Source: Varibaculum prostatecancerukia (GTDB lineage: Bacteria > Actinomycetota > Actinomycetes > Actinomycetales > Actinomycetaceae). Taken from it: a DNA stretch of 64,000 bases. Within the stretch, counting starts at the first letter, position 1. Each line of letters begins with the position of its first letter. The notes beneath the pieces were generated by a model. The model was given only the letters and a program-made list of their open reading frames with translations, did no database searches and was not told where the DNA came from. The translations under genes were made by a program, and so were the position numbers. Below, in pieces: positions 36,715-45,995 of this stretch. The DNA is taken from assembly GCF_943169825.2 (NCBI RefSeq), contig NZ_OW968402.1:1178001-1242000 (forward strand), in the 5' to 3' direction.

Positions 36715-38055
36715 CTAAAAAGACTCTACCTGTTTTAGCCAAGCCTCACGGGCTTTTAGCGACTCTTTTAGTTCCGCAGCTTTTTTGCTATCCCCGGCAG
36801 ATTCTGCGTCAGCAATCTCCGTCTTAATCTGCTCAATCAGCGATATAAGCTGCCCAGCCATCCCTTCGGCGCGTGCCTTGGTTTCAGGATTAGATTTGCG
36901 CCAAACTTCTTCTTCCAGGCTGCGCAGGTGATCTTCGACCGCCCGCATCCGCCGTTCCACGCGGTCAATATCGCCGCGCGGCACATGCCCAATCTCATCC
37001 CACTTTTCTTGCAGGGGACGCAACTTTGCCTTCAGCTCATCTACATCGGTGATTTCTTTAAGGGCTTCCGCCTTTACCAAGATGGCTTCTTTTTTCTGAA
37101 GATTCTCAGTTTCGAGGGCGTTAACCGCCTCGTTTTGGGCGTTGCGGGCATCAAAGAACTTTTGCTGTGCGCGGTGGAAACGTTGCCAGAGGGCATCGTC
37201 TTCGCGGCGTGAAGCCCTGCCCGCGGCCTTCCAACGCTGCATCAAATCACGGTAAGCCCGGGAGGTTTCCCCCCAATTGGTGGAGTTAGAAAGTGCCTCG
37301 GCCTCGATAATCAGTTTTTCTTTAGCGGCTTTAGCCTGGGATTGGGCCACATCTAGCTCGTTAAAGAATACCCGGCGTTTTTTATCAAAAGCCGAGCGAG
37401 CCGCCGCGAAACGTTTCCACAGTTCGTCTTCGATTGAGCGTTCAATACGTGGACCGGCGTGTTGGAGGCGTTTCCACTCGTCCAGTAAATCACGCAGTTC
37501 CTGCCCGGATTGTTTCCACTGGGTGCGCGCAGAATCCTGCTCGGCGATTTCCTCGGCTCTCACCACTACTTTTTCACGGTTTTTACGCGCTTCTTCTTTG
37601 GCTTCTGCCCGCTGAGCTGCTGCCTCTTCCTTGCGTTTATCGGCTTTTTCTTGCAGCCGCGCCACTTTTTCCCGCAAAGCAGGCAGATCCCCTACCGCTG
37701 CCGGCTGTGCTACCTGCTCACGTAAAGATTTCATAGTCTGGTCAATCTCGCGTTCAGCAAGTTTAGGTAGCCGTTCGGCGAATAAAGATATTTGAGCAGC
37801 TAAATCCAGGTAGCGCCGCACATAGATATTTAACGGGTTCTCAGGTACTTCCGCCGGGAACTGTCCAATCTGACGTTCTTCTTCTCCGTCCTTAACCCAG
37901 ACGCGCCCCTCTTCATCGACGCGCCCAAAGGGTAACGCTGCAGAAAAGTCAGGGGTTTTTATGGGCACTACCGGTTTATTTTCCCTGGGCAGATGAATCT
38001 TCCCCGGGGTCGGTACGGGCCTGGGCTTCGGAGCGGTATCGGGCTGTTCAGTCAC
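36715..38055 (-). CDS. DUF349 repeat protein
   Basis: 446-residue, highly charged, mostly helical cytoplasmic protein. At least four DUF349 units are visible; each carries a WK or WG and R/D core such as QWKQSGQELRDLLDEWKRL, ALWQRFHRAQQKFFDARN and LRPLQEKWDEIGHVPRGD. The N-terminal 60 residues are Pro-rich and link to VDEEGRVWVKDGEEERQIGQF. The function of the family is not settled. AAGGA precedes the GTG start. It probably forms an operon with the UGPase gene. Confidence 0.88.
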   Translation of the reverse strand: MTEQPDTAPKPRPVPTPGKIHLPRENKPVVPIKTPDFSAALPFGRVDEEGRVWVKDGEEERQIGQFPAEVPENPLNIYVRRYLDLAAQISLFAERLPKLAEREIDQTMKSLREQVAQPAAVGDLPALREKVARLQEKADKRKEEAAAQRAEAKEEARKNREKVVVRAEEIAEQDSARTQWKQSGQELRDLLDEWKRLQHAGPRIERSIEDELWKRFAAARSAFDKKRRVFFNELDVAQSQAKAAKEKLIIEAEALSNSTNWGETSRAYRDLMQRWKAAGRASRREDDALWQRFHRAQQKFFDARNAQNEAVNALETENLQKKEAILVKAEALKEITDVDELKAKLRPLQEKWDEIGHVPRGDIDRVERRMRAVEDHLRSLEEEVWRKSNPETKARAEGMAGQLISLIEQIKTEIADAESAGDSKKAAELKESLKAREAWLKQVESF

Positions 38056-38186
38056 TAATTTTTCCTTAAATCAGTTATTTTCACGGCTAGGCTTAGCCGC
38101 TTGCGCGCGGAGCGTATTGCTCCTAAACCATATTATGCCCTAGAGCAACTAAAGCACCAAGGCCGCGCATCCTTTAAGATGAGCCT

Positions 38187-38942
38187 ATGAGGATCGAAAA
38201 GTTTTATGCCCCGTTTTATTCGGAAAATCCCTATCTGCTTTTAGCTCCCGACAGCAACCAGGCGCTAATAGTCGACCCCGGACAGGGAGCCTTAGAGCAG
38301 ATCAAACAGGAGCTATCTCGTCTAGAGGCGACGGTGGCGGCGGTGCTATGTACCCACGGACATGCCGATCATATTTGGGATGCTCATGCGGTGGCCGGTA
38401 AAGCTCCGGTTTATATTCCGGCCCCGGATGAATACCGTTTCCACCCGGAGCAACTGGATCCTCGCGAACGCATCGAGCATCAACTATCACTCCCGCCTTG
38501 GAAAGCGCCCGAAAACCTGCAGGTGTTGCCGGGTGCCGCCACCAATGAAGGCGTAGAACTAGCTCCCGGAATTTTTATGCGAGCAGTACCAGCCCCCGGA
38601 CACACCGAAGGCTCCACCCTATTCCTTTTTGAAACTCCTGAGATTTCTGGCAAAGGAGGCGAGGAAGCACAAAAAATTTACGATAACTGGCTAGCAGAAT
38701 CAGAAAGAGAGCCCGAAAAGCCACAAAAACTTGCCCTCTCGGGGGACGTAATCTTTTTCGGCTCGGTTGGACGCACCGATCTGCCCGGCGGAGACTCCCA
38801 ACAAATGCTGCATACCTTGCGCACCCTACAAAACGTGATTGACCCCGATACCGTGCTATTGCCCGGGCACGGTCCGGCCACGGTCTTCGGATTGGAAAAA
38901 GCCCACAACCCTTTCTTTGCACAGGCAAGATACCAGGGATAA
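38187..38942 (+). CDS. Metallo-beta-lactamase-fold hydrolase (glyoxalase II-like)
   Basis: 251 residues with the zinc motif THGHADHIWD near 55-64, a later GHTEGSTLF near 135-143, the metal-bridging Asp in LSGDVIFFGSVGRTDLPGG near 190, and LLPGHGPATV near 233. This is the order of glyoxalase II and related thioester or sulfur hydrolases. The exact substrate is unknown. No Shine-Dalgarno is present; TAAGAT 9-14 nt before the ATG suggests a leaderless mRNA. It is divergent from the DUF349 gene. Confidence 0.88.
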   Translation: MRIEKFYAPFYSENPYLLLAPDSNQALIVDPGQGALEQIKQELSRLEATVAAVLCTHGHADHIWDAHAVAGKAPVYIPAPDEYRFHPEQLDPRERIEHQLSLPPWKAPENLQVLPGAATNEGVELAPGIFMRAVPAPGHTEGSTLFLFETPEISGKGGEEAQKIYDNWLAESEREPEKPQKLALSGDVIFFGSVGRTDLPGGDSQQMLHTLRTLQNVIDPDTVLLPGHGPATVFGLEKAHNPFFAQARYQG

Positions 38943-39032
38943 AAACTTTTCCACAGTTAATCTAGTTTCAAGTTTTCCTTGCGGACTTTTCCTGGCTTTC
39001 CGCTAAGCGCTTGGGGGCTGGAAGCTTAAAGC

Positions 39033-39602
39033 ATGGAAGCAATACTGGTCGATGCGCTGGAAAACCAGATCCTGCATGGTTCGGCGCGGGCATCATTGAC
39101 CCGCGGGAATCGTTTTGCCTGCTGGCGGGGAACTAACGCCGAGATCCTGGCGGAACCAGTAACCCTATCTTCAATCTATGGACGCGCCCTCTTCTTAGCT
39201 CCCCTACTTCCAAAAGAATGTTTCTTAACCGGGCATTCCGCAGCCTGGGTGTGGGCAGGACAGGGGCTTCCTCCCGAAACCTTATATATCGCCAGCGCAC
39301 GCCGCCCCCTGCGTGCCGCCGATTCCCGCTTTTGGGTTCACCTCGATGCCCCCTCTCGCCGCCGCTTAGCCAAGCGCGGCATTAAAACCCTGGGTACCCA
39401 TCGGGAAGCTAGCTGCCCACCCATTCCCCTCTCTGCAGGGCAAAGCGGGGAAAACCAGGCCGACTTCTTGCGTCTAGGAAAAGTTCGGCTGCTTAGTCCC
39501 CAAGCGGCCTTACGTTTTTGTAAACGTCACCCGGATCTTCCCGGAGGTGACAGCTGGAACCGTACCCGCCTACTCAAGCTGGCTAGTCAGTTACTTTCGT
39601 AA
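39033..39602 (+). CDS. Hypothetical protein, unrecognised
   Basis: 189-residue basic protein without signal peptide or membrane segment. A stretch CFLTGHSAAWVWAGQGLPPETLYIA resembles the promoter-proximal region of actinobacterial proteins often annotated near AbiEi or DUF559 families, but the match is too loose to name it. The C-terminus (LLSPQAALRFCKRHPDLPGG) is Leu/Ala/Arg-rich. Codon use looks like that of its neighbours. It overlaps the end of rel by 12 bp, tail to tail. Confidence 0.65.
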   Translation: MEAILVDALENQILHGSARASLTRGNRFACWRGTNAEILAEPVTLSSIYGRALFLAPLLPKECFLTGHSAAWVWAGQGLPPETLYIASARRPLRAADSRFWVHLDAPSRRRLAKRGIKTLGTHREASCPPIPLSAGQSGENQADFLRLGKVRLLSPQAALRFCKRHPDLPGGDSWNRTRLLKLASQLLS

Positions 39603-41897
39603 AGTACGGGTAGTGCGCTCAGCTGAGAACACCCCGGGAACTTTGCGAATATCGCTCAAAATGGTGTGCAAATAACGCGAATCTGCTACCTCAAAAGTGT
39701 AGCGGGAACTAGCGACCCGATCCGAGGAGGTATTCATCGAAGCCGCCAAGATATTGGCGCGGTAATCAGAAAGCACATTAGTAACGTCGTTAATCAAACC
39801 TTCGCGATCTAGCGCCTGAATCTCAATCTCCACCTGGAATTTAGCGGTGGGATGATCAGCCCAAGACACCTGCACTACCCGTTCGGGATGAGCCATCAAA
39901 TTTTGGGCGTTAGCACATTCTTTACGATGAACTGACACCCCGTGTCCGCGGGTAACGAATCCGACGATTTCATCTCCGGGGAGGGGGTTGCAGCAGCGGG
40001 CAATCTTGGTCCAGATTTCCCCTTGTTTCATTCCCTCCACCTGGATGCCGGTACCTTCGTTCCCCCCAAGAGGGCGAGCCTCTACCTGTTCGGGAAGTAC
40101 CGCTTCGGATAGGGTTTCTTCGGCACCGTCTTCTCCCCCGGCGCTTTCCATTAGTTTGTCCACTACATTGGCGGGAGAAACATGATGCGAACCCACGGCC
40201 GCGTAGAGGGCGGAAATATCGCTATAACCCATGCCGGAAGCTAACGCCGTCATAGTGTCATGACTCATCAGGCGCTGGAGCGGTAGATTCTGTTTGCGCA
40301 AATAGCTAGAAATCAGATCTTGACCGGTCTCAATAGCTTCTTCGCGTCGTTCTTTCGAGAACCAGGCTTTAATCTTGTTGCGCGCCCGGGGGCTGGCCAC
40401 GAACTTTAGCCAATCCCGAGAAGGTCCCGAGTTAGGTGACCGGGAAGTCAGTACCTCTACACTGTCCCCATTTTCCAGTTTGGTATCTAAGGGGACCAGT
40501 TTGCCGCCGACTTTCGCCCCCACAGTCCGGTTGCCCACCTCGGTATGTACCGAGTAGGCAAAATCTACTGGAGTGGATCCGGCAGGCAAGTCTTTAACCT
40601 CTCCCGCAGGGGTAAACACATATACCCGGGAACCGGACATTTCGTAGCGCAGCGAATCTAAGAATTCGCCGGGATCTTGGGTTTCCTTTTGCCAATCCAC
40701 CAATTGGCGCAGCCAGCCCATTTCATCGCCATCTGCCAATGCCGTTTTATTTTCACCCGCAGACTTCGCGTTCGGGTCTTCTTTGTACCGCCAGTGAGCA
40801 GCGATACCATATTCGGCGCGGCGATGCATTTCGTAGGTACGAATCTGGATTTCTACCGGTTTTCCGCCTGGCCCCACCACCGTAGTGTGTAGCGACTGAT
40901 AAAGGTTAAACTTAGGCATCGCAATATAGTCTTTGAAACGCCCAGGAATCGGGTTCCAACGCGCATGCATTTCCCCCAAAACGGCGTAACAGTCTCGCAC
41001 TGTTTCTACCAGTACCCTTACCCCAACCAGGTCATAGATATCGTCGAAATCGCGCCCCCGCACAATCATCTTTTGATAAATGGAATAGTGATGTTTCGGC
41101 CGCCCGGTAACTTCTCCCGCGATCTTATTTACCCGTAGATCTTCTTTGATCTTGTCGATTACTTCCCGCAGATATTTTTCGCGCTCCGGGGCACGCTCAT
41201 GCACCAAGTTATCGATTTCTTCATAGAGATCCGGGTAAAGAGTTTTAAAAGCTAGATCCTCTAGTTCCCATTTAATGGTGTTCATCCCCAGGCGATGCGC
41301 CAGGGGCGCAAAAATTTCTAGGGTTTCGCGCGCCTTATTTTGTGCCGACTTGGGGGATACATATTTCCAGGTACGGGCATTATGGAGGCGGTCTCCCAGT
41401 TTAATCACCAGTACCCGAATATCGCGGGACATGGAGATAATCATTTTTCGCACAGTTTCGGATTGTGCTGCCTGCCCGTAGGTGACTTTGTCGAGTTTAG
41501 TTACCCCATCGACCAGCAGGGCGATTTCTTCCCCAAAATCTGCTGTCAGCTGCTCGAGAGTATAGTCAGTGTCCTCAACCGTGTCATGGAGCAGCGCCGC
41601 CGCCAAAGTAGTGCTGGTCATCCCGATTTCGGCCAGGATAGTGGCGACTGCTACCGGATGGGTAATATAGGGCTCGCCCGATTTACGGAATTGGCCTTCG
41701 TGGCAACGCGAAGCCGTCTGATAGGCGCGTTCAATCAGGGAAATATCAGCTTTAGGGTGATTGGCTCTCAGCGCCCGTACCAGGGCTTGAATATGGGGAT
41801 CAATGCTCTTAGAACGCCCTGTTAACCAGGCTAAAGACGCACGCACCCGCGAGGACGGAACCGCATTGGCGCCCTCATCGGGAGTGATAGAAGTCAT
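39591..41897 (-). CDS. rel: Bifunctional (p)ppGpp synthetase/hydrolase (RelA/SpoT, Rsh)
   Basis: 768-residue stringent-response enzyme. The N-terminal HD hydrolase domain has HPVAVATIL and LLHDTVEDTDYT. The synthetase domain contains GRPKHHYSIYQKM and FKDYIAMPKFNLYQSLHTTV. A TGS domain (VYVFTPAGEVKDLPAGSTPVDFAY) and a C-terminal ACT domain follow. The intact HD motif suggests both making and degrading of ppGpp, as in other actinobacteria. TAAACT lies 7-12 nt before the ATG with no Shine-Dalgarno, so it may be leaderless. apt follows the conserved secDF-apt-rel order just upstream. Confidence 0.95.
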   Translation of the reverse strand: MTSITPDEGANAVPSSRVRASLAWLTGRSKSIDPHIQALVRALRANHPKADISLIERAYQTASRCHEGQFRKSGEPYITHPVAVATILAEIGMTSTTLAAALLHDTVEDTDYTLEQLTADFGEEIALLVDGVTKLDKVTYGQAAQSETVRKMIISMSRDIRVLVIKLGDRLHNARTWKYVSPKSAQNKARETLEIFAPLAHRLGMNTIKWELEDLAFKTLYPDLYEEIDNLVHERAPEREKYLREVIDKIKEDLRVNKIAGEVTGRPKHHYSIYQKMIVRGRDFDDIYDLVGVRVLVETVRDCYAVLGEMHARWNPIPGRFKDYIAMPKFNLYQSLHTTVVGPGGKPVEIQIRTYEMHRRAEYGIAAHWRYKEDPNAKSAGENKTALADGDEMGWLRQLVDWQKETQDPGEFLDSLRYEMSGSRVYVFTPAGEVKDLPAGSTPVDFAYSVHTEVGNRTVGAKVGGKLVPLDTKLENGDSVEVLTSRSPNSGPSRDWLKFVASPRARNKIKAWFSKERREEAIETGQDLISSYLRKQNLPLQRLMSHDTMTALASGMGYSDISALYAAVGSHHVSPANVVDKLMESAGGEDGAEETLSEAVLPEQVEARPLGGNEGTGIQVEGMKQGEIWTKIARCCNPLPGDEIVGFVTRGHGVSVHRKECANAQNLMAHPERVVQVSWADHPTAKFQVEIEIQALDREGLINDVTNVLSDYRANILAASMNTSSDRVASSRYTFEVADSRYLHTILSDIRKVPGVFSAERTTRTLRK

Positions 41898-41982
41898 GCA
41901 TCTAGTTTAGTGACTCACCAGTCATTTCCCCAAGTTTCCAGTTAGAAACCACCAAAGGAACGGAAAGAGCTGCGTAAATAGG

Positions 41983-42522
41983 CTAAATCAAAGTGAGGGC
42001 TTCACATTCAAGGTCGCCAATATGGGCGCGGCCGTCGAGTTCTTCCAGCTCCATCAACACGCACACGGATTCTACGATTGCCCCCGCGCGTTTAATTAGC
42101 GCCGCCGAAGCATTTACGGTGCCTCCAGTGGCCAGCACGTCATCGAGTACCAAGACTCGCGCGCCCTCGGCAATAGAATCCGGCTGTAATTCCATCCGGG
42201 ATTTACCGTATTCGAGGCCGTAGTCAATCCCGATTACTGGACCAGGCAGCTTCCCCGCTTTGCGGATCATCAAAGTTCCCAGCCCCAGTTCTACCGCTAC
42301 CGGAGCCGCAATCAAGAAACCACGAGACTCCAGTCCGGCAACCAAATCAACCCGACCCCGATAAAAGTCAGCTAGTCCTTTCACCAACTGGGAAAATGCT
42401 TCTCCGTTTGCCAGCAGCGGGGAAATATCGCGGAAGAGTACCCCCGTTTGCGGAAAATCCGGTACGTCACGCAGATTATCGCGAATAATTTTCCCTAAAG
42501 GGGCGAGTTTCGGATTAATCAT
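41983..42522 (-). CDS. apt: Adenine phosphoribosyltransferase
   Basis: 179-residue purine salvage enzyme converting adenine and PRPP to AMP. The PRPP-binding motif VLVLDDVLATGGT is near 122-134 and GLESRGFLIAAPVA near 62-75. The ATG overlaps the secF stop by 4 bp (ATGA) and has AGGAG from the end of secF. The length is standard. Confidence 0.95.
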   Translation of the reverse strand: MINPKLAPLGKIIRDNLRDVPDFPQTGVLFRDISPLLANGEAFSQLVKGLADFYRGRVDLVAGLESRGFLIAAPVAVELGLGTLMIRKAGKLPGPVIGIDYGLEYGKSRMELQPDSIAEGARVLVLDDVLATGGTVNASAALIKRAGAIVESVCVLMELEELDGRAHIGDLECEALTLI

Positions 42523-43607
42523 CGCTTACTCCTGGGGGTGCGTTTAGGTTGTGCCTGTTGGCCCTGGTGATGACCAGACTTTAGAGGTTGCGCCACCCGG
42601 GAAAGCTCCGGAGCCTTGCCATCTTCCTGATCGCTGCCTCCCGCACGCCGATCCAGTACCTTTTGGGTGTGGCTGGAAATCTTTTCGCTGCGAGTACGCA
42701 ACACCATCAGCATAGAGGGTGCAATCAGAATCGAGGACAGGGTACCGGCGATCATCCCCACAAATAGGGCAAGCGAAATATCGCGCAGGGTGCCGCCCCC
42801 GAGAGTAATCCAAGAAATCAACAGAATCGAGGTAACCGGCAATAGCGCCACCACTGAGGTGTTGATCGAGCGCACCAGGGTTTGGTTGATTGCCAGGTTG
42901 ACAATCTCGCCATAGGTGGAGCGGGTTTGCTGCTCGAAATCAACCGACAGTTCCCGCACCTTATCGAAGACCACCACCGTGTCATAGAGGGAGTAACCCA
43001 AAATGGTGAGCACGCCGATGATGGTGGCCGGGGAAATCTCTACCCGGGTCAGCGCCAAAACTAGGCCGGTAATCAGCACGTCATGACAGAGCGCGAACAG
43101 CGCCGAGAATGCCATCGTCCAGGTTTTAAAGTATGCCCAAAGCATTAGCGCCACTAGGACGAAGAAAATCACCAGTGACTGCAGGGCCTTGAAGGTAACG
43201 TCTGCCCCCCAAGACGGACCGATAGTAGTCGCCGCCACTTTAGCCTCGGGTAGCTTATAGGCTTTCGCCAAATCGGTGACTACCTGGCGTTTATCAGTGG
43301 TATTTAGGGAAACCGATTGTACGCGCACTGAGGAGGCGCCTACCGAGTTAACCGAAGATCCCTTCAGTTTGGGATTGGCATTTACTACTTTTCGCGCCGG
43401 AGCTTGATCCCGTCCGCTGACGGAAGAAATCGTGAACTCTGTCCCGCCCTTAAAGTCGATAGAGCGTTCCAATCCCAGCACCGACATTGCAATCACTGAG
43501 ATCAGCATTAACGCTACCCCAGCCAGCAGTAGGTACTTGCGGTTATCAATGAACTTGTAGGATTTGCGACCAGAATAAAGGGCGTTACCCCAACTTGCGA
43601 AACTCAC
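42519..43607 (-). CDS. secF: Protein translocase subunit SecF
   Basis: 362-residue membrane protein working with SecD and YajC to drive late steps of Sec export using the proton gradient. One helix is near 27-46, a periplasmic domain (SIDFKGGTEF...) spans to ~140, and five more helices follow, with ILGYSLYDTVVVFDKVRE near 210 as the family signature. The C-terminal ~60 residues are a basic, Gln/Pro-rich cytoplasmic tail. GGAGG precedes the GTG, which overlaps secD by 4 bp. Confidence 0.95.
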   Translation of the reverse strand: MSFASWGNALYSGRKSYKFIDNRKYLLLAGVALMLISVIAMSVLGLERSIDFKGGTEFTISSVSGRDQAPARKVVNANPKLKGSSVNSVGASSVRVQSVSLNTTDKRQVVTDLAKAYKLPEAKVAATTIGPSWGADVTFKALQSLVIFFVLVALMLWAYFKTWTMAFSALFALCHDVLITGLVLALTRVEISPATIIGVLTILGYSLYDTVVVFDKVRELSVDFEQQTRSTYGEIVNLAINQTLVRSINTSVVALLPVTSILLISWITLGGGTLRDISLALFVGMIAGTLSSILIAPSMLMVLRTRSEKISSHTQKVLDRRAGGSDQEDGKAPELSRVAQPLKSGHHQGQQAQPKRTPRSKR

Positions 43608-45475
43608 TTGTTTTCCTCCTGGTCAGTCCCGGATGCTGACGCCAGCGCTTCCGAAGCAGCATCATCCCCACTGGAATCTGGTGTTGCGGTGTCTTTGCTA
43701 TCCCCTGCTTTTTCCGCGGTTTCCTGGGGATTAGGTTTATAGACCGAGCGAATCTTACGAACCTTGCCCGCACCTACATAGCGGTAGGTTCCGCGCTGGG
43801 CTCCCAAATGCTCTGGATCCAAACCGGAAAGCTTATGGCCTTCACCGAAGAACTTAAAGCGCAACAGCCACACCATCATCGGGTGGGTGAAGATGAAGAT
43901 TAGCGCCAAGTCAATCAAAGTGGTGACACCCAAGGTGAAGGCGAAGCCTTGCACCCCGCCGACCGCCAGGAAGTAGAGCACGCAGGCAGCCAACACGTTT
44001 ACCAAGTCGGAGGTAACAATAGTGCGTTTTGCACGATCCCAACCGACGCTGACCGCGCTAGAAAGGGATTTTCCATCACGGACCTCGTCGCGAATCCTCT
44101 CAAAGTAAATAATGAAAGAGTCCGCTGTGGTACCAATCGAGACAATCACGCCCGCAATCCCGGCTAGCGACAGGCGGTAACCCATCGACCAAGAAAGCAA
44201 GGTCAATACCAGATACAGTATTACCCCAGCACTTACTAGGGAACCCACTGCCACCACGGCTAGACCACGGTATTGCCAAATCAGGTAGAACACCACCAGG
44301 ATCAAGCCGATAATACCGGCAATAACCCCATATCGTAGCTGGTCAGCACCGAGAGTCGCCGAAACCTGCTGTTCAGATTGCACATCAAAGTTAAGCGGCA
44401 GCGAACCGAACTTTAATTGGTTAGCAAGAGCGGTGGAAGAAGAACGAGTAAAGGAGCCAGAAATTTCAGCTTTACCGTTAGTAATCGCGTTGTTTACTCC
44501 CGGGGCTGAAACCACCAGTCCATCCAGAACGATCGCAAACCGGTTTTTGTCGTTATTTTGCCCCGGTGGCAAGCCATTTTCTCCCGCAACCGGTTGGTTG
44601 CGGAACTTCATCATCCGGGTGGTAATATTCGCGAATTTAGAAGCCCCCTGCTTATCGAAGGCCAGATTAACTACCCATTGACCAGTGGACTGTCCGGAGG
44701 CTCCGGTTCCCATCCCGGATTCTGCAGAAGAAATCCGGGCACCTGATACCTCGGCCGGCGAAAGGATATATTTTTCGTGTCCTTCGCTCGAGCAGGCTAC
44801 TAGCGGTTTCTTAATATCTCCAGAGGAGCCGCCCTCTCGAGAACTCTTTTGTTGGCAGTCTTTGGCATAGAACTCTTCGAGGACTTTTTCGGTAATCCAA
44901 GCGTCATCCGAATTATCTTTCGGCTGACCGAGCGGCTGATCGCTAATCTTGCCGTCACCGTTAATATCAGCCATCTGCTTGGCAAAAGCCTGCGGGTCGA
45001 TATTAGCCTTCGGGGCTTCCTTCTTTCCCGATTTTTGTTGCTCTGCCTGCTGCGCTATCACCGATTGGGGAACTCCCGGGGCAGATCGCAGCACTGCCCG
45101 GAAATACAACTCGGCAGACTGGCGTACCAAATCCAAAGTTTCTTTCGAGGGATTACCCGGCAAAGCAACTAGGATATTGGAGTTACCTTGAGAGGTAATC
45201 TCGGCCTCAGATACCCCCGAGGCATCGATACGCTGGCGAATAACCTCAATCGCCTGCGTGATGTCTTCCGCAGTCACCGCGCGTTTTGCACCGGATGCGA
45301 CGTTGCCTTTCGGAGTGAGGATCAGCTGGGTGCCGCCCTCCAAATCCAAAGCCAGAGAGGGAGTAGGATTCGCTTTCTTAGTGAGTACCCCCACCAGTAA
45401 AGTTCCCGCAAGGGCCAGCACAAGTACCAGGAAAAACGCCAGTGTGCGCCCAGCGTGATATTTTTTCTTAGCCAA
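43604..45475 (-). CDS. secD: Protein translocase subunit SecD
   Basis: 623-residue partner of SecF. An N-terminal helix (LAFFLVLVLALAGTLLVGVL) is followed by LDLEGGTQLIL, a large exported domain to ~380, then five helices with the signature GTTADSFIIYFERIRDEV near 455. The first periplasmic domain holds a ~100-residue Lys/Ser/Asp-rich insertion around 150-245, longer than in compact SecD proteins. The tail is Ala/Ser/Asp-rich. It starts at TTG with GGAAAG upstream, 42 bp after yajC. Confidence 0.95.
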   Translation of the reverse strand: MAKKKYHAGRTLAFFLVLVLALAGTLLVGVLTKKANPTPSLALDLEGGTQLILTPKGNVASGAKRAVTAEDITQAIEVIRQRIDASGVSEAEITSQGNSNILVALPGNPSKETLDLVRQSAELYFRAVLRSAPGVPQSVIAQQAEQQKSGKKEAPKANIDPQAFAKQMADINGDGKISDQPLGQPKDNSDDAWITEKVLEEFYAKDCQQKSSREGGSSGDIKKPLVACSSEGHEKYILSPAEVSGARISSAESGMGTGASGQSTGQWVVNLAFDKQGASKFANITTRMMKFRNQPVAGENGLPPGQNNDKNRFAIVLDGLVVSAPGVNNAITNGKAEISGSFTRSSSTALANQLKFGSLPLNFDVQSEQQVSATLGADQLRYGVIAGIIGLILVVFYLIWQYRGLAVVAVGSLVSAGVILYLVLTLLSWSMGYRLSLAGIAGVIVSIGTTADSFIIYFERIRDEVRDGKSLSSAVSVGWDRAKRTIVTSDLVNVLAACVLYFLAVGGVQGFAFTLGVTTLIDLALIFIFTHPMMVWLLRFKFFGEGHKLSGLDPEHLGAQRGTYRYVGAGKVRKIRSVYKPNPQETAEKAGDSKDTATPDSSGDDAASEALASASGTDQEENK

Positions 45476-45517
45476 TGTTGTTCTTTCCGTTAAGTACGGT
45501 GATTATGTCTTCGCTGA

Positions 45518-45949
45518 TTAGTTCTTTTCAGCCGAATCGCTGTCTTCGGAGGAAGAATCCTCTGCTTCACCAGCGGGAGTTTCGTCCTCTTTGACTTCTT
45601 CTTCTAGATTTTCTGCGGGCTGTTTATTTTCCTCGCCAGCGCCTTCAGTATCTGCGCCATCAGTGGCGGAATCGGTATCGGGAGCAAAGGGCGGGTTACC
45701 CACGCTAACGACAGCCCGCGTAGTCCACAGGGTTTCGGTGCCATCGGAAGTTTCCAATACGATTACGTCACCATCGGTTTCTACGTAGCGTCCATAAAAA
45801 CCGGAGGTGGTCATTACCCAGGCGCCCGGCACCATTTCGTTTGCCAGTTTGTCGCGCTGATCCGCTTGCCGCTTCTTAGCATTGCGTGAAGAAAAGATCA
45901 TCATCACTAAAAACGTGAGGATAACCGCTAGCAGTAACCCACTACCCAT
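45518..45949 (-). CDS. yajC: Preprotein translocase subunit YajC
   Basis: 143-residue small Sec accessory protein. One N-terminal helix (LLLAVILTFLVMMIFS) is followed by a basic segment (RNAKKRQADQRDKL), the conserved VMTTSGFYGRYVETDGDVIVLE, and a ~55-residue acidic Glu/Asp/Ser tail. ATG 45949 is preferred to TTG 45955 because GGAAGG lies 6 nt before it. It is co-transcribed with secD and secF. Confidence 0.92.
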   Translation of the reverse strand: MGSGLLLAVILTFLVMMIFSSRNAKKRQADQRDKLANEMVPGAWVMTTSGFYGRYVETDGDVIVLETSDGTETLWTTRAVVSVGNPPFAPDTDSATDGADTEGAGEENKQPAENLEEEVKEDETPAGEAEDSSSEDSDSAEKN

Positions 45950-45995
45950 TGTCAACCTTCCAATCTAAATTTCTTAACCTTAATGATTCTAAGCG

